The notes under the pieces: model-generated
The model's database searches: none
The model's input: only the letters and a program-made list of their open reading frames with translations
Told to the model about the DNA's origin: nothing
Translations under genes and position numbers: made by a program
IMG/VR virus record: IMGVR_UViG_3300007609_000011
Location: 1-64,000 of that record
Direction: 5' to 3' (one strand)
Length of the DNA stretch: 64,000 bases
Source: a virus
In this document: positions 13,001 through 18,919 of the stretch, piece after piece
Layout of the letters: every line of letters starts with the position of its first letter
Numbering within the stretch: position 1 is the stretch's first letter

Positions 13001-13267
13001 ACCGATATTATAAAAAGTAGATGGTTGCCAATCTCGGCGCCATTCAGATCCTTCTGCCATTAAAACCCATCTTGGGTCTGGCGCAGGTGGAATATTATCA
13101 TTTAAAAAATTTAAGTCGTCATAAAAATTTGGTTGGCTGTCGTGCAATTTGATACAGACATATATTTTCGATCCGTACGATATAATATCGTCGGGATTAT
13201 ATCTGTAGAGAGATCTCCATTCACCTCTCCATGTATATCTAAATCTGTCTAGTATAAAATCTGCCAT
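7007..13267 (-). CDS. Giant tail-fibre/adhesin-like structural protein B, 2086 aa
   Basis: The start has GGAAGAT upstream. Residues 1-460 hold about seven or eight CBM5/12-like repeats (DIVRYGGIVYRCTEGH pattern). Residues ~510-900 look like a parallel beta-helix (FFVANDGVDSPN, GAYASLDPGWG, NDFTQILSDGIGVW). Residues ~1145-1390 are five blades of a YVTN/WD-like propeller (FN..GTKmy.....i..y.Ls..fD). Residues ~1455-1720 carry Asp-box repeats (SADGGDTW, STDDGDTW, SFDGETW). The C-terminal 350 residues include a GSGYGSAP repeat like those in the 4650-codon ORF. It shares architecture with giant gene A, except that the propeller is absent from the visible part of A. The likely role is a long tail-fibre or whisker-like adhesin, inferred from domains and from the T4-like neighbourhood. 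Confidence 0.8.
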   Translation of the reverse strand: MADFILDRFRYTWRGEWRSLYRYNPDDIISYGSKIYVCIKLHDSQPNFYDDLNFLNDNIPPAPDPRWVLMAEGSEWRRDWQPSTFYNIGDLVKYGGIVYLCTEGHTSVDSSDNFYDDLSLSYWTVQVSSDNWVTDWTTSTFYKLNDIARYGGIVYRCTEGHISDSTDVTGLEIDQDKWEIVNLGQDWKGDWTTSNRYKVNDIVRYGGIVYRCTEGHESSATSADGLEDDSDKWSVFVNGVEYVGNYVAEGYRYKANDIVKYGSYLYQVTVAHTSREADGFLAGNFSIYCPGQEFDNEWNEDTVYQIGDIVRYGGYLFVNRATGSGIIPTYDTAQPNASWTLLFENSNVRGEWGRTSSYRLGDVVRRSGQVFVAVADSIGEDPDILTDDSTVNSDYWDLIIPGEKWVGIWGAGNTYVEGDVVVLTSSSYRALRRHVSDAGNSPEDDGGFYWEPLILGDPDNVLKEVGDILSYGVQEDGSSIGNRRITIGNEKQTLAVQDSDISWKNLNSATSVFFVANDGVDSPNLGRDQNAPWKTLRYALEYVRDNVSGNSTIYVRTGIFDEVLPLTVPAFCAVVGDELRSTVIRPTQPIISDLDLTYLIQIIQYFQSIVEFVVLEQEIGTADELQPTFGTNLYSNESQVFLGSPSTDDTATNYSSLLGQLVSILNDGLVASVNSTNTASTDEAEVNAYNLLVANRSFILAELKAYITTVQPLYDYNETQLDSNIARVIDAIIYDTQYPGNYRTGLESQYFLNANSYDRNKIQNMFLLRDGTGLRNCTLTGLSGTLGDLNANLTRRPTAGAYASLDPGWGTQDDTVWVGSKSPYVQNVTTFGDGCIGLKIDGDLHAGGNQTIVSNDFTQILSDGIGVWCNGTGKTEAVSVFTYYNHIGYLCTRGGKIRGTNGNCSYGTFGAVAEGFNVSEAPIQASVNNRYFEADVASVQTKNQEISKLFFSNAGNEYTSATFTVSGSGLNQELLGDEIRDDAVYEVRITDPGDSGIAGGAGYKFTTNSAQAGTDKTITIAAADEEVPATYREMRVYIQSGTGAGQYGYVAEYDDTSKIVYVGDEYYPKKTVLETQAIGNLVVLDSTEGLSIGDPVIFTGTHYGNIQETTIYYVNSVSGSNITISTSPDKTGYTLSNAVSDSITLNTGGTPRGIVFNDIGTKAFVLEGGVVTEYFMYDNFNIESATAINTFDSGLNTHTGLTFNATGTKLYFANETTGLIYEHDLSVAYDVTSIDPTPATYDANAVSSIDPTDVLFNNSGSKMYIVESTVASQQIHQYSLSTEFDITTATDDSIALDTALQTTNDNLGGAYFNDDGTKIFVNDSDAVYRYGLSASFDLSSASYDSVTYDFSGTVASAIGAIEFANSGEKMYITAGSTSTIYQFSTVANTAFGLINETGDMELHHLGWNNINPGTPAETTLNTTTNYTIEPRVTFSSPGYSVNSATMYSSGSGNPFTKVIYADGQFVAIAGGTTVSTAVGTSDNGVEWTFSTLPASARWKSIAYGNGNYIAVGDGVSAISTDGISWALAGAPSLSYTGVAYGDGVWIAVASGGDTAVKSTDDGDTWTTITLPSGSDWSAITYGKGKFVAIAESASSNTESAYSADGGDTWTESSMPGGAYAITFGNNRFVAIEGGFEGSNNSFISFDGETWVQGNLPTADNWQDITYGQGLFVAVAEDSGSCAVSEDGIRWESETLSGSSEWSTVAFGNSENTGRFIVISRNTGNRNPVRDIRTGVRAQARVSVVGQRISAISIWEPGSGYGSAPAFVLTDPNNTGDVAVNVRTHHGVLGNPTLVNAGTGFQNNTTFVTITGDGFKDQFQTGSDIIVSGLTRIPGPGDNVNFDEITDYTYKLLSVTVLEGEFPNVTARLTIAKDLDRDESPGHGDSLEIRQQYSQVRLSGHDFLDIGLGNFVQTNYPNVLFPIGTVRAPQDEVIEADGGRVFYTSTDQNGNFRVGELFAVEQSTGIVTINADFFDLEGLEELVLGGVSVGGSGVVVREFSTDPTFTADSNNIIPTQRAIKAFITARVSGGGSDAITGQMTAGVVTMGPNQFTTTTGVEINVPVKMTFQGGIDGVWLQQSVFLSGNNE

Positions 13268-13268
13268 A

Positions 13269-13634
13269 TTAATCTTCCGAATCTAAATTGTTATATTCTA
13301 CGCTTCTGTTAATTTTAACAACCAATTGTCCGTCATCGTCTACATAATAAAATAGACCTCGATCGTCCCAGCGGTACTGATCATATTTTAAATTATCAAA
13401 AACTTTTTCGTGATTTACATCAACTCCTTCATAAAAATCTACGCCAATTTCAAAATCGTTATAGTTTTCTGCTTGATCTCCGGGAGTATTCAATTCAATT
13501 GTGTCGTCGTCTTTGAGTTGATCACTTCTTAAAAGAAATAAACTACCATTTTCGTTTCTTCTTAAAGCATAGAAGTATCTAGGATTATCCCCTAATACAT
13601 CAGCTGGATTCTGTCCTAAATAAAAATTACTCAT
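13269..13634 (-). CDS. Small acidic hypothetical structural protein, 121 aa
   Basis: The gene starts with MSNFYLGQNPAD and has a good ribosome site (AGGAGTGA). Its stop is 1 nt before the start of giant fibre gene B, so the two are probably translated together. The protein is acidic and rich in Asp, Tyr and Asn (for example YDQYRWDDRGLFYYVDDDG). No membrane segment or known domain is recognisable. The position in a continuous run of structural genes suggests a small virion or fibre-attachment protein. The function is unknown. Confidence 0.7.
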   Translation of the reverse strand: MSNFYLGQNPADVLGDNPRYFYALRRNENGSLFLLRSDQLKDDDTIELNTPGDQAENYNDFEIGVDFYEGVDVNHEKVFDNLKYDQYRWDDRGLFYYVDDDGQLVVKINRSVEYNNLDSED

Positions 13635-13643
13635 TGTTCACTC

Positions 13644-13976
13644 CTATGATAACTCTACAAAGCTAACCACAGCATCTATACTGTCATCTACATTGCTGGA
13701 TATTCGTAGAGTTGTGGTTTCTGGTAATATTAATTTTTCACCATTTGTAACTATTTTAACGGTGCCTCCCGGAGGTATTCCGAGATCTTTAGCATAATAA
13801 GATGCGTTACTGCCTTCGTCTATAACAAAGACATCAACGAAAACATTATCGTAATCTGTAATGTTTGTTAAATTACAACCGATTACAGTTGTACTAAATC
13901 CAACAGGAACAGTTATTACATCTATTGGAGTTGTTCCTATGGTTGTGTTCACCGCATGTTGAAAACTCGTTGGCAT
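13644..13976 (-). CDS. Small beta-rich hypothetical protein, 110 aa
   Basis: The start is preceded by AGGATA. The protein begins MPTSFQHAVNTTIGTTPIDV and is made of short hydrophobic strands (PVGFSTTVIGCNLTN, GEKLILPETTTLRI), which suggests a compact beta-sandwich. It resembles in style the 111-aa protein at 16746-17081, which also has the pattern of strands, then PPGG or PAGE, then a K-(I/L)-(I/V)-L strand. Both may be small head- or fibre-decorating proteins with a common fold, but this is inferred from pattern only. It lies 4 nt from the end of the 349-aa gene upstream, in the same operon. Confidence 0.7.
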   Translation of the reverse strand: MPTSFQHAVNTTIGTTPIDVITVPVGFSTTVIGCNLTNITDYDNVFVDVFVIDEGSNASYYAKDLGIPPGGTVKIVTNGEKLILPETTTLRISSNVDDSIDAVVSFVELS

Positions 13977-13980
13977 CTTA

Positions 13981-15030
13981 TTATCCTATTGTTAATGCAA
14001 ATCTAATTGCAATATCATTTGCTTGTACTTCAGAAACAGCACCAGTTGTACCTGCTGGACTTGCCCAGCTTATACCGTCCCAAATTTCTAAAGCACCTGA
14101 ATCTGTATTATATCTAGTCATACCTATCTCTGCATATGCAGTTGGTCTATTTCCTGAATCACCCACAGGAGGAACAAATCCGTTTGTACCAGCAATTTTA
14201 AAATAACCATCTCCTGACTGCTGTAAAATAGATATACTGTCCTCTACCGCATTTGTAATAGTATTATCTAATATCTCAAAATTTCCTAAGTTAATACTAC
14301 CGGATCCGTTTGCTTCTAAATTTAAATCACCCGTAGATGTAGTAATTTCGTTGTTTGCAAAATCTATATTACCTACTGTGAACGTATTTAAATTTAGGGT
14401 GTCGGCAAATAGATCGTTAGCATAAACATTTTGCCATTTAAAACTGTTTGATCCTAAACTATAAGTGTTGTCTTGGTCAGGAATTAAATCACTGTTTATG
14501 CTTGCATTAATTTCAATCGAATCTGTAATCTCGTCACCAATAATAATGTTACCGCTTATTGTAACATTACCTGTAACATCGATATTACCTGTAACTGTTA
14601 AATCGCCTTCGACATTAGCGGAACTTTGTATATCAACAATACCAGTTCCGCTCGGTCTTAATTCTAAATCACTGTTGCTTACAGTTGTGCTTATTACGTT
14701 GCCATTTAGTTCAATATCGTTTACAATAAAACGACTATGGTAAACTGTCGGTTCTAAACCACTCGGAGCAAAAGAAATAGTATTGTTGGTGCTTACAATA
14801 TCGTTCCCTGATATTGTGATTTCGCCAATGTCAAACTGTGTGTCAACATCAAGATTGGTTACTCGGGCAGTGCCGTTAACATCTAAATTATATTCAGGGG
14901 AAGAAGAGTTAATACCGATTCTGCGATCTGTAACGTCTAAATATAATAAATCCGTCTCAAATGCTAAGTCTACTCCTTCACGAAGTAGATTTGCTTTCAA
15001 GAGCGGACCGCTAATACGACCGACTGCCAT
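13981..15030 (-). CDS. Fibre-type structural protein, 349 aa (paralogue of 15170-16246)
   Basis: A strong ribosome site (AAGGAGAG) precedes the ATG. The N-terminus GRISGPLLKANLLREGVDLA matches residues 4-23 of the neighbouring 358-aa protein almost residue for residue, so the two arose by duplication. The middle is a repetitive beta region (GNVTISGNIIIGDEIT, DLNLEANGSGSI) of the kind found in trimeric phage fibres. The C-terminal part shares GDGYLK/YFKI.GTNGFV.PVGD and a W/YNTD..LE.WDG stretch with the same neighbour. It has its own candidate late promoter and a 120-nt leader. The role is probably virion fibre or baseplate decoration; the precise role is unknown. Confidence 0.75.
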   Translation of the reverse strand: MAVGRISGPLLKANLLREGVDLAFETDLLYLDVTDRRIGINSSSPEYNLDVNGTARVTNLDVDTQFDIGEITISGNDIVSTNNTISFAPSGLEPTVYHSRFIVNDIELNGNVISTTVSNSDLELRPSGTGIVDIQSSANVEGDLTVTGNIDVTGNVTISGNIIIGDEITDSIEINASINSDLIPDQDNTYSLGSNSFKWQNVYANDLFADTLNLNTFTVGNIDFANNEITTSTGDLNLEANGSGSINLGNFEILDNTITNAVEDSISILQQSGDGYFKIAGTNGFVPPVGDSGNRPTAYAEIGMTRYNTDSGALEIWDGISWASPAGTTGAVSEVQANDIAIRFALTIG

Positions 15031-15115
15031 TTGCTCTCCTTACACCCGGGGATCCTGTCCCTCTAACCTAATTTTCATCCCTAAGGCTCTTTGCTGGTTA
15101 ACCACAGTTTGTCCT

Positions 15116-15141
15116 GTAAGATTAATAGGTCGTTATCTTAC
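15116..15141 (-). other. Hairpin near the 5' end of the 349-aa gene leader
   Basis: On the minus strand GTAAGAT (15141-15135) and ATCTTAC (15122-15116) form a perfect 7-bp stem with a 12-nt loop. It begins about 3 nt after the start point predicted from the late promoter box at 15150-15157. Such a 5'-terminal hairpin could stabilise the mRNA. The rest of the 139-nt gap between the two genes holds a TGGTTAACCA palindrome and the ribosome site, and no ORF. Confidence 0.4.
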
Positions 15142-15149
15142 ATTAATAA

Positions 15150-15157
15150 TATTTATC
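15150..15157 (-). promoter_or_regulatory. Candidate late promoter, GATAAATA
   Basis: GATAAATA on the minus strand matches NATAAATA. It lies in the gap between the two paralogous fibre genes, 120 nt before the ATG of the 349-aa gene. Confidence 0.55.
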
Positions 15158-15169
15158 AAAAAAATGGAT

Positions 15170-16246
15170 TTAACCGAAGATGAGGCTGTAAATGTTGCCG
15201 AGATCTTCCATGATAGGTTCTGATATCACTCGACCTCCACCAGTTGCTACTTGGTATACACTACCGTCGAAGCATTCTAAATAACCAAGATCCGTATTCC
15301 ATCGAGTATCGCCAACTTCTGGAGAAGTTCGTTCGTCTGTATCTCCTACCGGAACTACAAAACCATTTGTGCCTCCGAATTTAAGATAACCGTCGCCGGT
15401 ATGTACTAATTCGTTTTTTGTATCTAACAAGTTGGTTATTATATTATCTGAACCGCTTGCTTCGAACTGCAAATCTTCTAAAGTAACAACACTGGTGTTT
15501 GAATTGAGCTGTAATGCATCGTTTGATTGAATTGTTTTAATTGTGTTTGGAGATTCTACTAATACTTGATCACTTGTAATCAGATTGTCTACTGTTACGG
15601 TATCAACGCCGGCAAATGCATAAATGTGTATCTGTCCCCATCTTTTCGGATCAGTACCTAGACTAAATCTTTCTGTTTGTCCAGGTAAAATATCTTGTGA
15701 GAAATCAGGTGCGATTGCAACAGTGTCTATAGGATTATCGCCAAGTATTATAGTCCCTCCTGCGATAGTGAGATCTTGATCTGTGCTAATGTTCTGACCT
15801 ACAGTTAAATCTCCGTTCACTGTAGTATCTGCTTGCATATCAACAATACCAGTTCCGCTGGTATCCATTTCTATATTCTCATCAGTACCTAAAGATTTAA
15901 TATAATTGTCTTTAATTTGAAAACTCGGAGTTAGTGCTTTGCCCCATTCGATATAAGCATCCGGACCTGTTGGTCTTATGTTTATTTCGCCTAAAGTTGT
16001 TGACCAAGTACTTTGATTATCTAAAGTCACTTTACCGAATATTGCGGTGTTCGTAGCTGTAAAATCGTCAGTTGTTCGAGAATTTCCCGACAAATCTAAG
16101 TCGTAATTAGGGCCGTCGGATTTTAAACCTACTCTACCATTTGCAACATCTAGGTAAAGTAAATCAGTATCGAATGCCAAGTCTACATCGTTTCGAATTA
16201 AGTTCGATTGCAGTAAAGGACCCGATATTCTACCTATCTGTGACAT
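15170..16246 (-). CDS. Fibre-type structural protein, 358 aa (paralogue of 13981-15030)
   Basis: The start codon overlaps the stop of the upstream gene (TAATG), so translation is probably coupled; I see no strong separate ribosome site. The N-terminus GRISGPLLQSNLIRNDVDLA is shared with the 349-aa neighbour, followed by FDTDLLYLDVANGRVGL. Beta-repeats with NGDLTVGQNISTDQDLTIAG follow. The C-terminus ends LGNIYSLIFG. The two proteins may form parts of the same fibre. No enzymatic motif is visible. Confidence 0.75.
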   Translation of the reverse strand: MSQIGRISGPLLQSNLIRNDVDLAFDTDLLYLDVANGRVGLKSDGPNYDLDLSGNSRTTDDFTATNTAIFGKVTLDNQSTWSTTLGEINIRPTGPDAYIEWGKALTPSFQIKDNYIKSLGTDENIEMDTSGTGIVDMQADTTVNGDLTVGQNISTDQDLTIAGGTIILGDNPIDTVAIAPDFSQDILPGQTERFSLGTDPKRWGQIHIYAFAGVDTVTVDNLITSDQVLVESPNTIKTIQSNDALQLNSNTSVVTLEDLQFEASGSDNIITNLLDTKNELVHTGDGYLKFGGTNGFVVPVGDTDERTSPEVGDTRWNTDLGYLECFDGSVYQVATGGGRVISEPIMEDLGNIYSLIFG

Positions 16247-16749
16247 TAGTTTGCAAATCCAAATAGCAATGTTACGTTCTTGCCGAACGGTACAGGAGAC
16301 GTGAATTGTATTCTTGTATCTCCAGGTGTTCCTAAATAATCATAAATCAATGTGTAATTTGTATCGCTAACTTGAAAAACGTTTTCAATTAATACAATAA
16401 CATTTTCGGCGGCAGCTGGTTCAAAATCTAAAGGCCCGAACACAGTTTCAACTGCATCACCAGGACCTAGTGTTTGTTTTTGTATAGCAGTAGCGCCAGG
16501 AGCTCTAACTATTTCCCATGCTCCACCTACATATGCTTCTATGCTGTCTGTATCAGTATTATAACGAATTGTTCCGTTTGCGCCGCCTGCTTGTCTTATA
16601 CCAGATAGTGTAGGACGTTCTGCTTCAGTTCCTTTTGGTAATCGCAAGCCTCCTGGAATATTCATTACAGCTCGTCCGGCGGCATTGACAAACAAATCCG
16701 TATCACTAGGACTAAATTTGTTTAGACTTGCTCCCTTTAAATACTTCAT
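16246..16749 (-). CDS. Structural protein, 167 aa
   Basis: The ATG overlaps the stop of the upstream gene by 4 nt (ATGA), and its own stop overlaps the next start, so this is the middle of a coupled trio. The protein has GGLRLPKGTEAERP and GTIRYNTDTDSIEAYVGGAW, the short repeat that phage fibre and neck proteins use near trimerisation regions and that also occurs in the two fibre paralogues downstream. The C-terminus RIQFTSPVPFGKNVTLLFGF suggests a beta domain. It is likely a virion structural protein. The exact location is unknown. Confidence 0.7.
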   Translation of the reverse strand: MKYLKGASLNKFSPSDTDLFVNAAGRAVMNIPGGLRLPKGTEAERPTLSGIRQAGGANGTIRYNTDTDSIEAYVGGAWEIVRAPGATAIQKQTLGPGDAVETVFGPLDFEPAAAENVIVLIENVFQVSDTNYTLIYDYLGTPGDTRIQFTSPVPFGKNVTLLFGFAN

Positions 16750-17081
16750 ACCGGTAATGTACTCACTGTTATCGAAATCAAATTTCCTGAACTTGCTGTA
16801 GCTCTGATTTGATCTCCATCTTCTAAAACAATTTTTTCATCGGAAAAAATAACAGTTTCACCTGCTGGAACAACTAATTGCGATACTACTGTATTTGTGA
16901 TCGAAGTCACACCTCCGTCTGGTACTAAATTAATAGTAATATTTGAAGTGTTGACAGTTTCATCTGTAGCATCGGGTGTTCCTGTATTACAAATCATCAT
17001 AGTTACAATAGCGTTATTACCACTACTTTCGTAAACTAATTCGTCACCTGTCGTTGTTAATCTTGCACTACTAATTGCCAT
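16746..17081 (-). CDS. Small beta-rich structural protein, 111 aa
   Basis: AGGAT lies 8-9 nt before the ATG. The protein starts MAISSARLTTTGDELVYES and is composed of alternating strands (NAIVTMMICNTG, VVSQLVVPAGETVIFSDEKI, DQIRATASSGNLISITVS). The length and strand pattern are like the 110-aa protein at 13644-13976. I expect a small jelly-roll or Ig-like decoration protein. No name can be given. Confidence 0.7.
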   Translation of the reverse strand: MAISSARLTTTGDELVYESSGNNAIVTMMICNTGTPDATDETVNTSNITINLVPDGGVTSITNTVVSQLVVPAGETVIFSDEKIVLEDGDQIRATASSGNLISITVSTLPV

Positions 17082-17090
17082 TGTATAATC

Positions 17091-18044
17091 CTAAAATAAC
17101 ATGCTAAAAAGCAAAGCTTTATCTTTGCTGATAATTTCACCGTTCGATGACGGTCCTACAAAATATAATCCTGTTCCGCCTGAGCTTATAGGGTTAGCAT
17201 GCAACGTAGTATATCCGTTTGTATGAGCAGGCGCTGACCCTGTATGCTCTATGATAACGCCGGAAGAATTTATTTCAACTTTACCGGTATTATTAGTTCT
17301 AAAACTTATATTATCGTTTGTATTATTGTTAGTAATTTCAGAACCTAAAAATTCTAAATCTTGTATTTCGGCTCTATTCGGATAAAATTTTGCACCTTGT
17401 AATCCATCAACAATGATTGCAACTTCACTTTCGCCAACTGCGCCACCTAGGTAATCAGTATCACCTTCATCTGCATCAGAGGCAATTACTCGAGTGTCGC
17501 CTGTTCTTACCTGTCTTGCAGGATTATTCTGAATAGTATCATCTACATATTTTTTGTTTGGTATATCATCGTCATCAGTAACTTGATTTTCATAATTAGT
17601 GGTTCCTGTTACTTTAACTACTCCGGTACCAAACCCTATCAAAGTCAAATCGCCAAAATCAGTATCTGCATCAGTTCTAATTCTTCTTACTCTTAAATTG
17701 CTATCTTGAAAATTATAACTGTCAACTGCTCCGGTTGCAATAAACCATGTATCACTTTCTTCATCAAAAGCAAAGCTTGCAGTACCAGATGATGCTGTAC
17801 CTCTATCTATTTCGATACCACTATACCTTAAGCTAACGCCGTTGCCTGTTTCGCCGTAGTTTAAAGTAATAATGTTATCTTGAACCTGTAAATTTTCGGC
17901 TGAAACTGTAAGTGTATCACCATCAACTACAAGATTACCGGTAACACGGGTAATTCCTACCCCTGCACCGGTATCTAGTGTTATGGTTTTAGTTTCGCCA
18001 GTGACAATATTAATATTGCCATTAGATTGGATAACTTTACCCAT
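17091..18044 (-). CDS. Fibre-type structural protein, 317 aa
   Basis: AAGGTGAT precedes the ATG. The protein opens with NGNINIVTGETKTITLDTG and repetitive beta strands (NLVVDGDTLTVSAENLQVQD), followed near residue 170 by the motif DDDDIPNKKYVDDTIQNNP. The NKKYVDDT or TKKYVDDT motif recurs in the 608-aa fibre protein on the plus strand (TSDQDASTKKYVDDTVES), and such motifs are common in phage fibres before an alpha-helical trimer region. It lies in the same operon as the small structural proteins downstream. It is probably a virion fibre or neck component. Confidence 0.7.
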   Translation of the reverse strand: MGKVIQSNGNINIVTGETKTITLDTGAGVGITRVTGNLVVDGDTLTVSAENLQVQDNIITLNYGETGNGVSLRYSGIEIDRGTASSGTASFAFDEESDTWFIATGAVDSYNFQDSNLRVRRIRTDADTDFGDLTLIGFGTGVVKVTGTTNYENQVTDDDDIPNKKYVDDTIQNNPARQVRTGDTRVIASDADEGDTDYLGGAVGESEVAIIVDGLQGAKFYPNRAEIQDLEFLGSEITNNNTNDNISFRTNNTGKVEINSSGVIIEHTGSAPAHTNGYTTLHANPISSGGTGLYFVGPSSNGEIISKDKALLFSMLF

Positions 18045-18058
18045 ATATCACCTTGCTG

Positions 18059-18505
18059 TTAAGCGCCTGGTCCGCCAACTTTTTCTGTTAGTAAAAGCTG
18101 ATTGGAAGTTGAATCATCATCAACTGTCCACTTATAACGCTGATCATTAAAATCGACAGCAATTCTGTTGGTTAGCTTTTGAATAGTTACTGCCGCGGTA
18201 TCGCCACCGTCGTCGACAAAATAACCAACAATAACCATTTCTCCTGCTTCTAGGCCTAATGCAGTCGAATCATCACCCGATCCTGCTTTGTCTACCAAGC
18301 GACAAACTGCTTGTTCTCCGTCTTCTGAACTTTGAACTAGGAATCTGCGAGAAGATTTTTGCTTTACAATAAAAATATCAGATTCTGGATCTGCAATAGT
18401 CATTTTACCGCCGATAAAAGCCGCTTCGACTGGTATATTTGGATAATCTCCTTCAGAACTACTTGTTTGTGTTCCGAAATACTTTTTGTTAATAGGACGT
18501 CCCAT
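18059..18505 (-). CDS. Structural protein, 148 aa
   Basis: I start the gene at MGRPINKKYFGTQTSS because TAAAGGAGAAAATA directly precedes this ATG. A longer frame to 18580 is open but has no ribosome site and would extend into the structured leader. The protein contains AAFIGGKMTIADPESDIFIV and a C-terminus ending EKVGGPGA. It is acidic and beta-rich. This kind of short protein beginning GRPINKKYFG is found among virion proteins of marine T4-like phages as far as I recall, but I cannot name a function. Confidence 0.7.
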   Translation of the reverse strand: MGRPINKKYFGTQTSSSEGDYPNIPVEAAFIGGKMTIADPESDIFIVKQKSSRRFLVQSSEDGEQAVCRLVDKAGSGDDSTALGLEAGEMVIVGYFVDDGGDTAAVTIQKLTNRIAVDFNDQRYKWTVDDDSTSNQLLLTEKVGGPGA

Positions 18506-18527
18506 TATTTTCTCCTTTATTAGAAGT

Positions 18528-18552
18528 CCGATGCGGGTTCTAGCCGCTACGG
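18528..18552 (-). other. Imperfect hairpin in the leader of the 148-aa gene
   Basis: On the minus strand CCGTAGCGG (18552-18544) pairs with CCGCATCGG (18536-18528), leaving a 2x2 internal loop and a 7-nt apical loop. A further GGGG/CCCC pairing is possible just upstream at 18551-18565. The leader from the late promoter to the ATG is GC-rich compared with the genes around it, which supports a structured RNA. Confidence 0.35.
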
Positions 18553-18583
18553 GGTGGGTCCCCCATAATATATCGAACACATG

Positions 18584-18591
18584 TATTTATT
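18584..18591 (-). promoter_or_regulatory. Candidate late promoter, AATAAATA
   Basis: AATAAATA on the minus strand is located about 79 nt before the ATG of the 148-aa gene and overlaps the stop codon of the 89-aa gene. It would drive the operon that runs through the structural genes to about 15,170. Confidence 0.55.
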
Positions 18592-18856
18592 GCTTTGATA
18601 AATGTTTTAGTATTTCTATTCGTTCGACAGTTTTAACCAATTCATTAATTTTATATATTTCTGTTTCTGCTTTTTCTATATAGTGCCTACTTTTAGTATT
18701 ACGATACTCAACCATATACTTGCTGTATGCCGTTATATGAGATTCTGCGGTAGATTGGAGACGTTCAACATCTTTGTTAAACATTGGATATTTTCTACGA
18801 TATTTTTTTAAATGATTTCTCAGACGAGTAAAGTCATCTTCATCTTTAACTATCAT
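18587..18856 (-). CDS. Small basic coiled-coil hypothetical protein, 89 aa
   Basis: The protein begins MIVKDEDDFTRLRNHLKKYR and is highly charged and helical (FNKDVERLQSTAESHITAYS, EKAETEIYKINELVKTVERI). No known domain is recognised. It stands alone between the terminator behind gp23 and the promoter of the next operon. No Shine-Dalgarno site lies before its ATG. Instead a CTTAAATA box (18862-18869), a variant of the late promoter, ends 5 nt before the ATG, so its mRNA could be leaderless. Its position after the capsid gene suggests a head-related function, but this is only inference. Confidence 0.6.
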   Translation of the reverse strand: MIVKDEDDFTRLRNHLKKYRRKYPMFNKDVERLQSTAESHITAYSKYMVEYRNTKSRHYIEKAETEIYKINELVKTVERIEILKHLSKQ

Positions 18857-18871
18857 AAATGTATTTAAGTC

Positions 18872-18901
18872 AAAAAGAAAGGGCCTTGCGGCCCTTCTTT
18901 T
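18872..18901 (-). terminator. Intrinsic terminator after gp23
   Basis: On the minus strand GAAGGGCC, loop GCAA, GGCCCTTTC, then CTTTTT. The stem is about 8 bp, GC-rich in an AT-rich genome, and lies 18 nt after the gp23 stop. It is nearly symmetrical, with T-runs on both sides. Confidence 0.8.
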
Positions 18902-18919
18902 GTGTTACTCTAAAATATA

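Noticed and set aside
18506-18580. N-terminal extension MFDILWGTHPV of the 148-aa protein
   Set aside because: It would be translated from the folded leader without a ribosome site, while the internal ATG has TAAAGGAGAAAATA directly before it.
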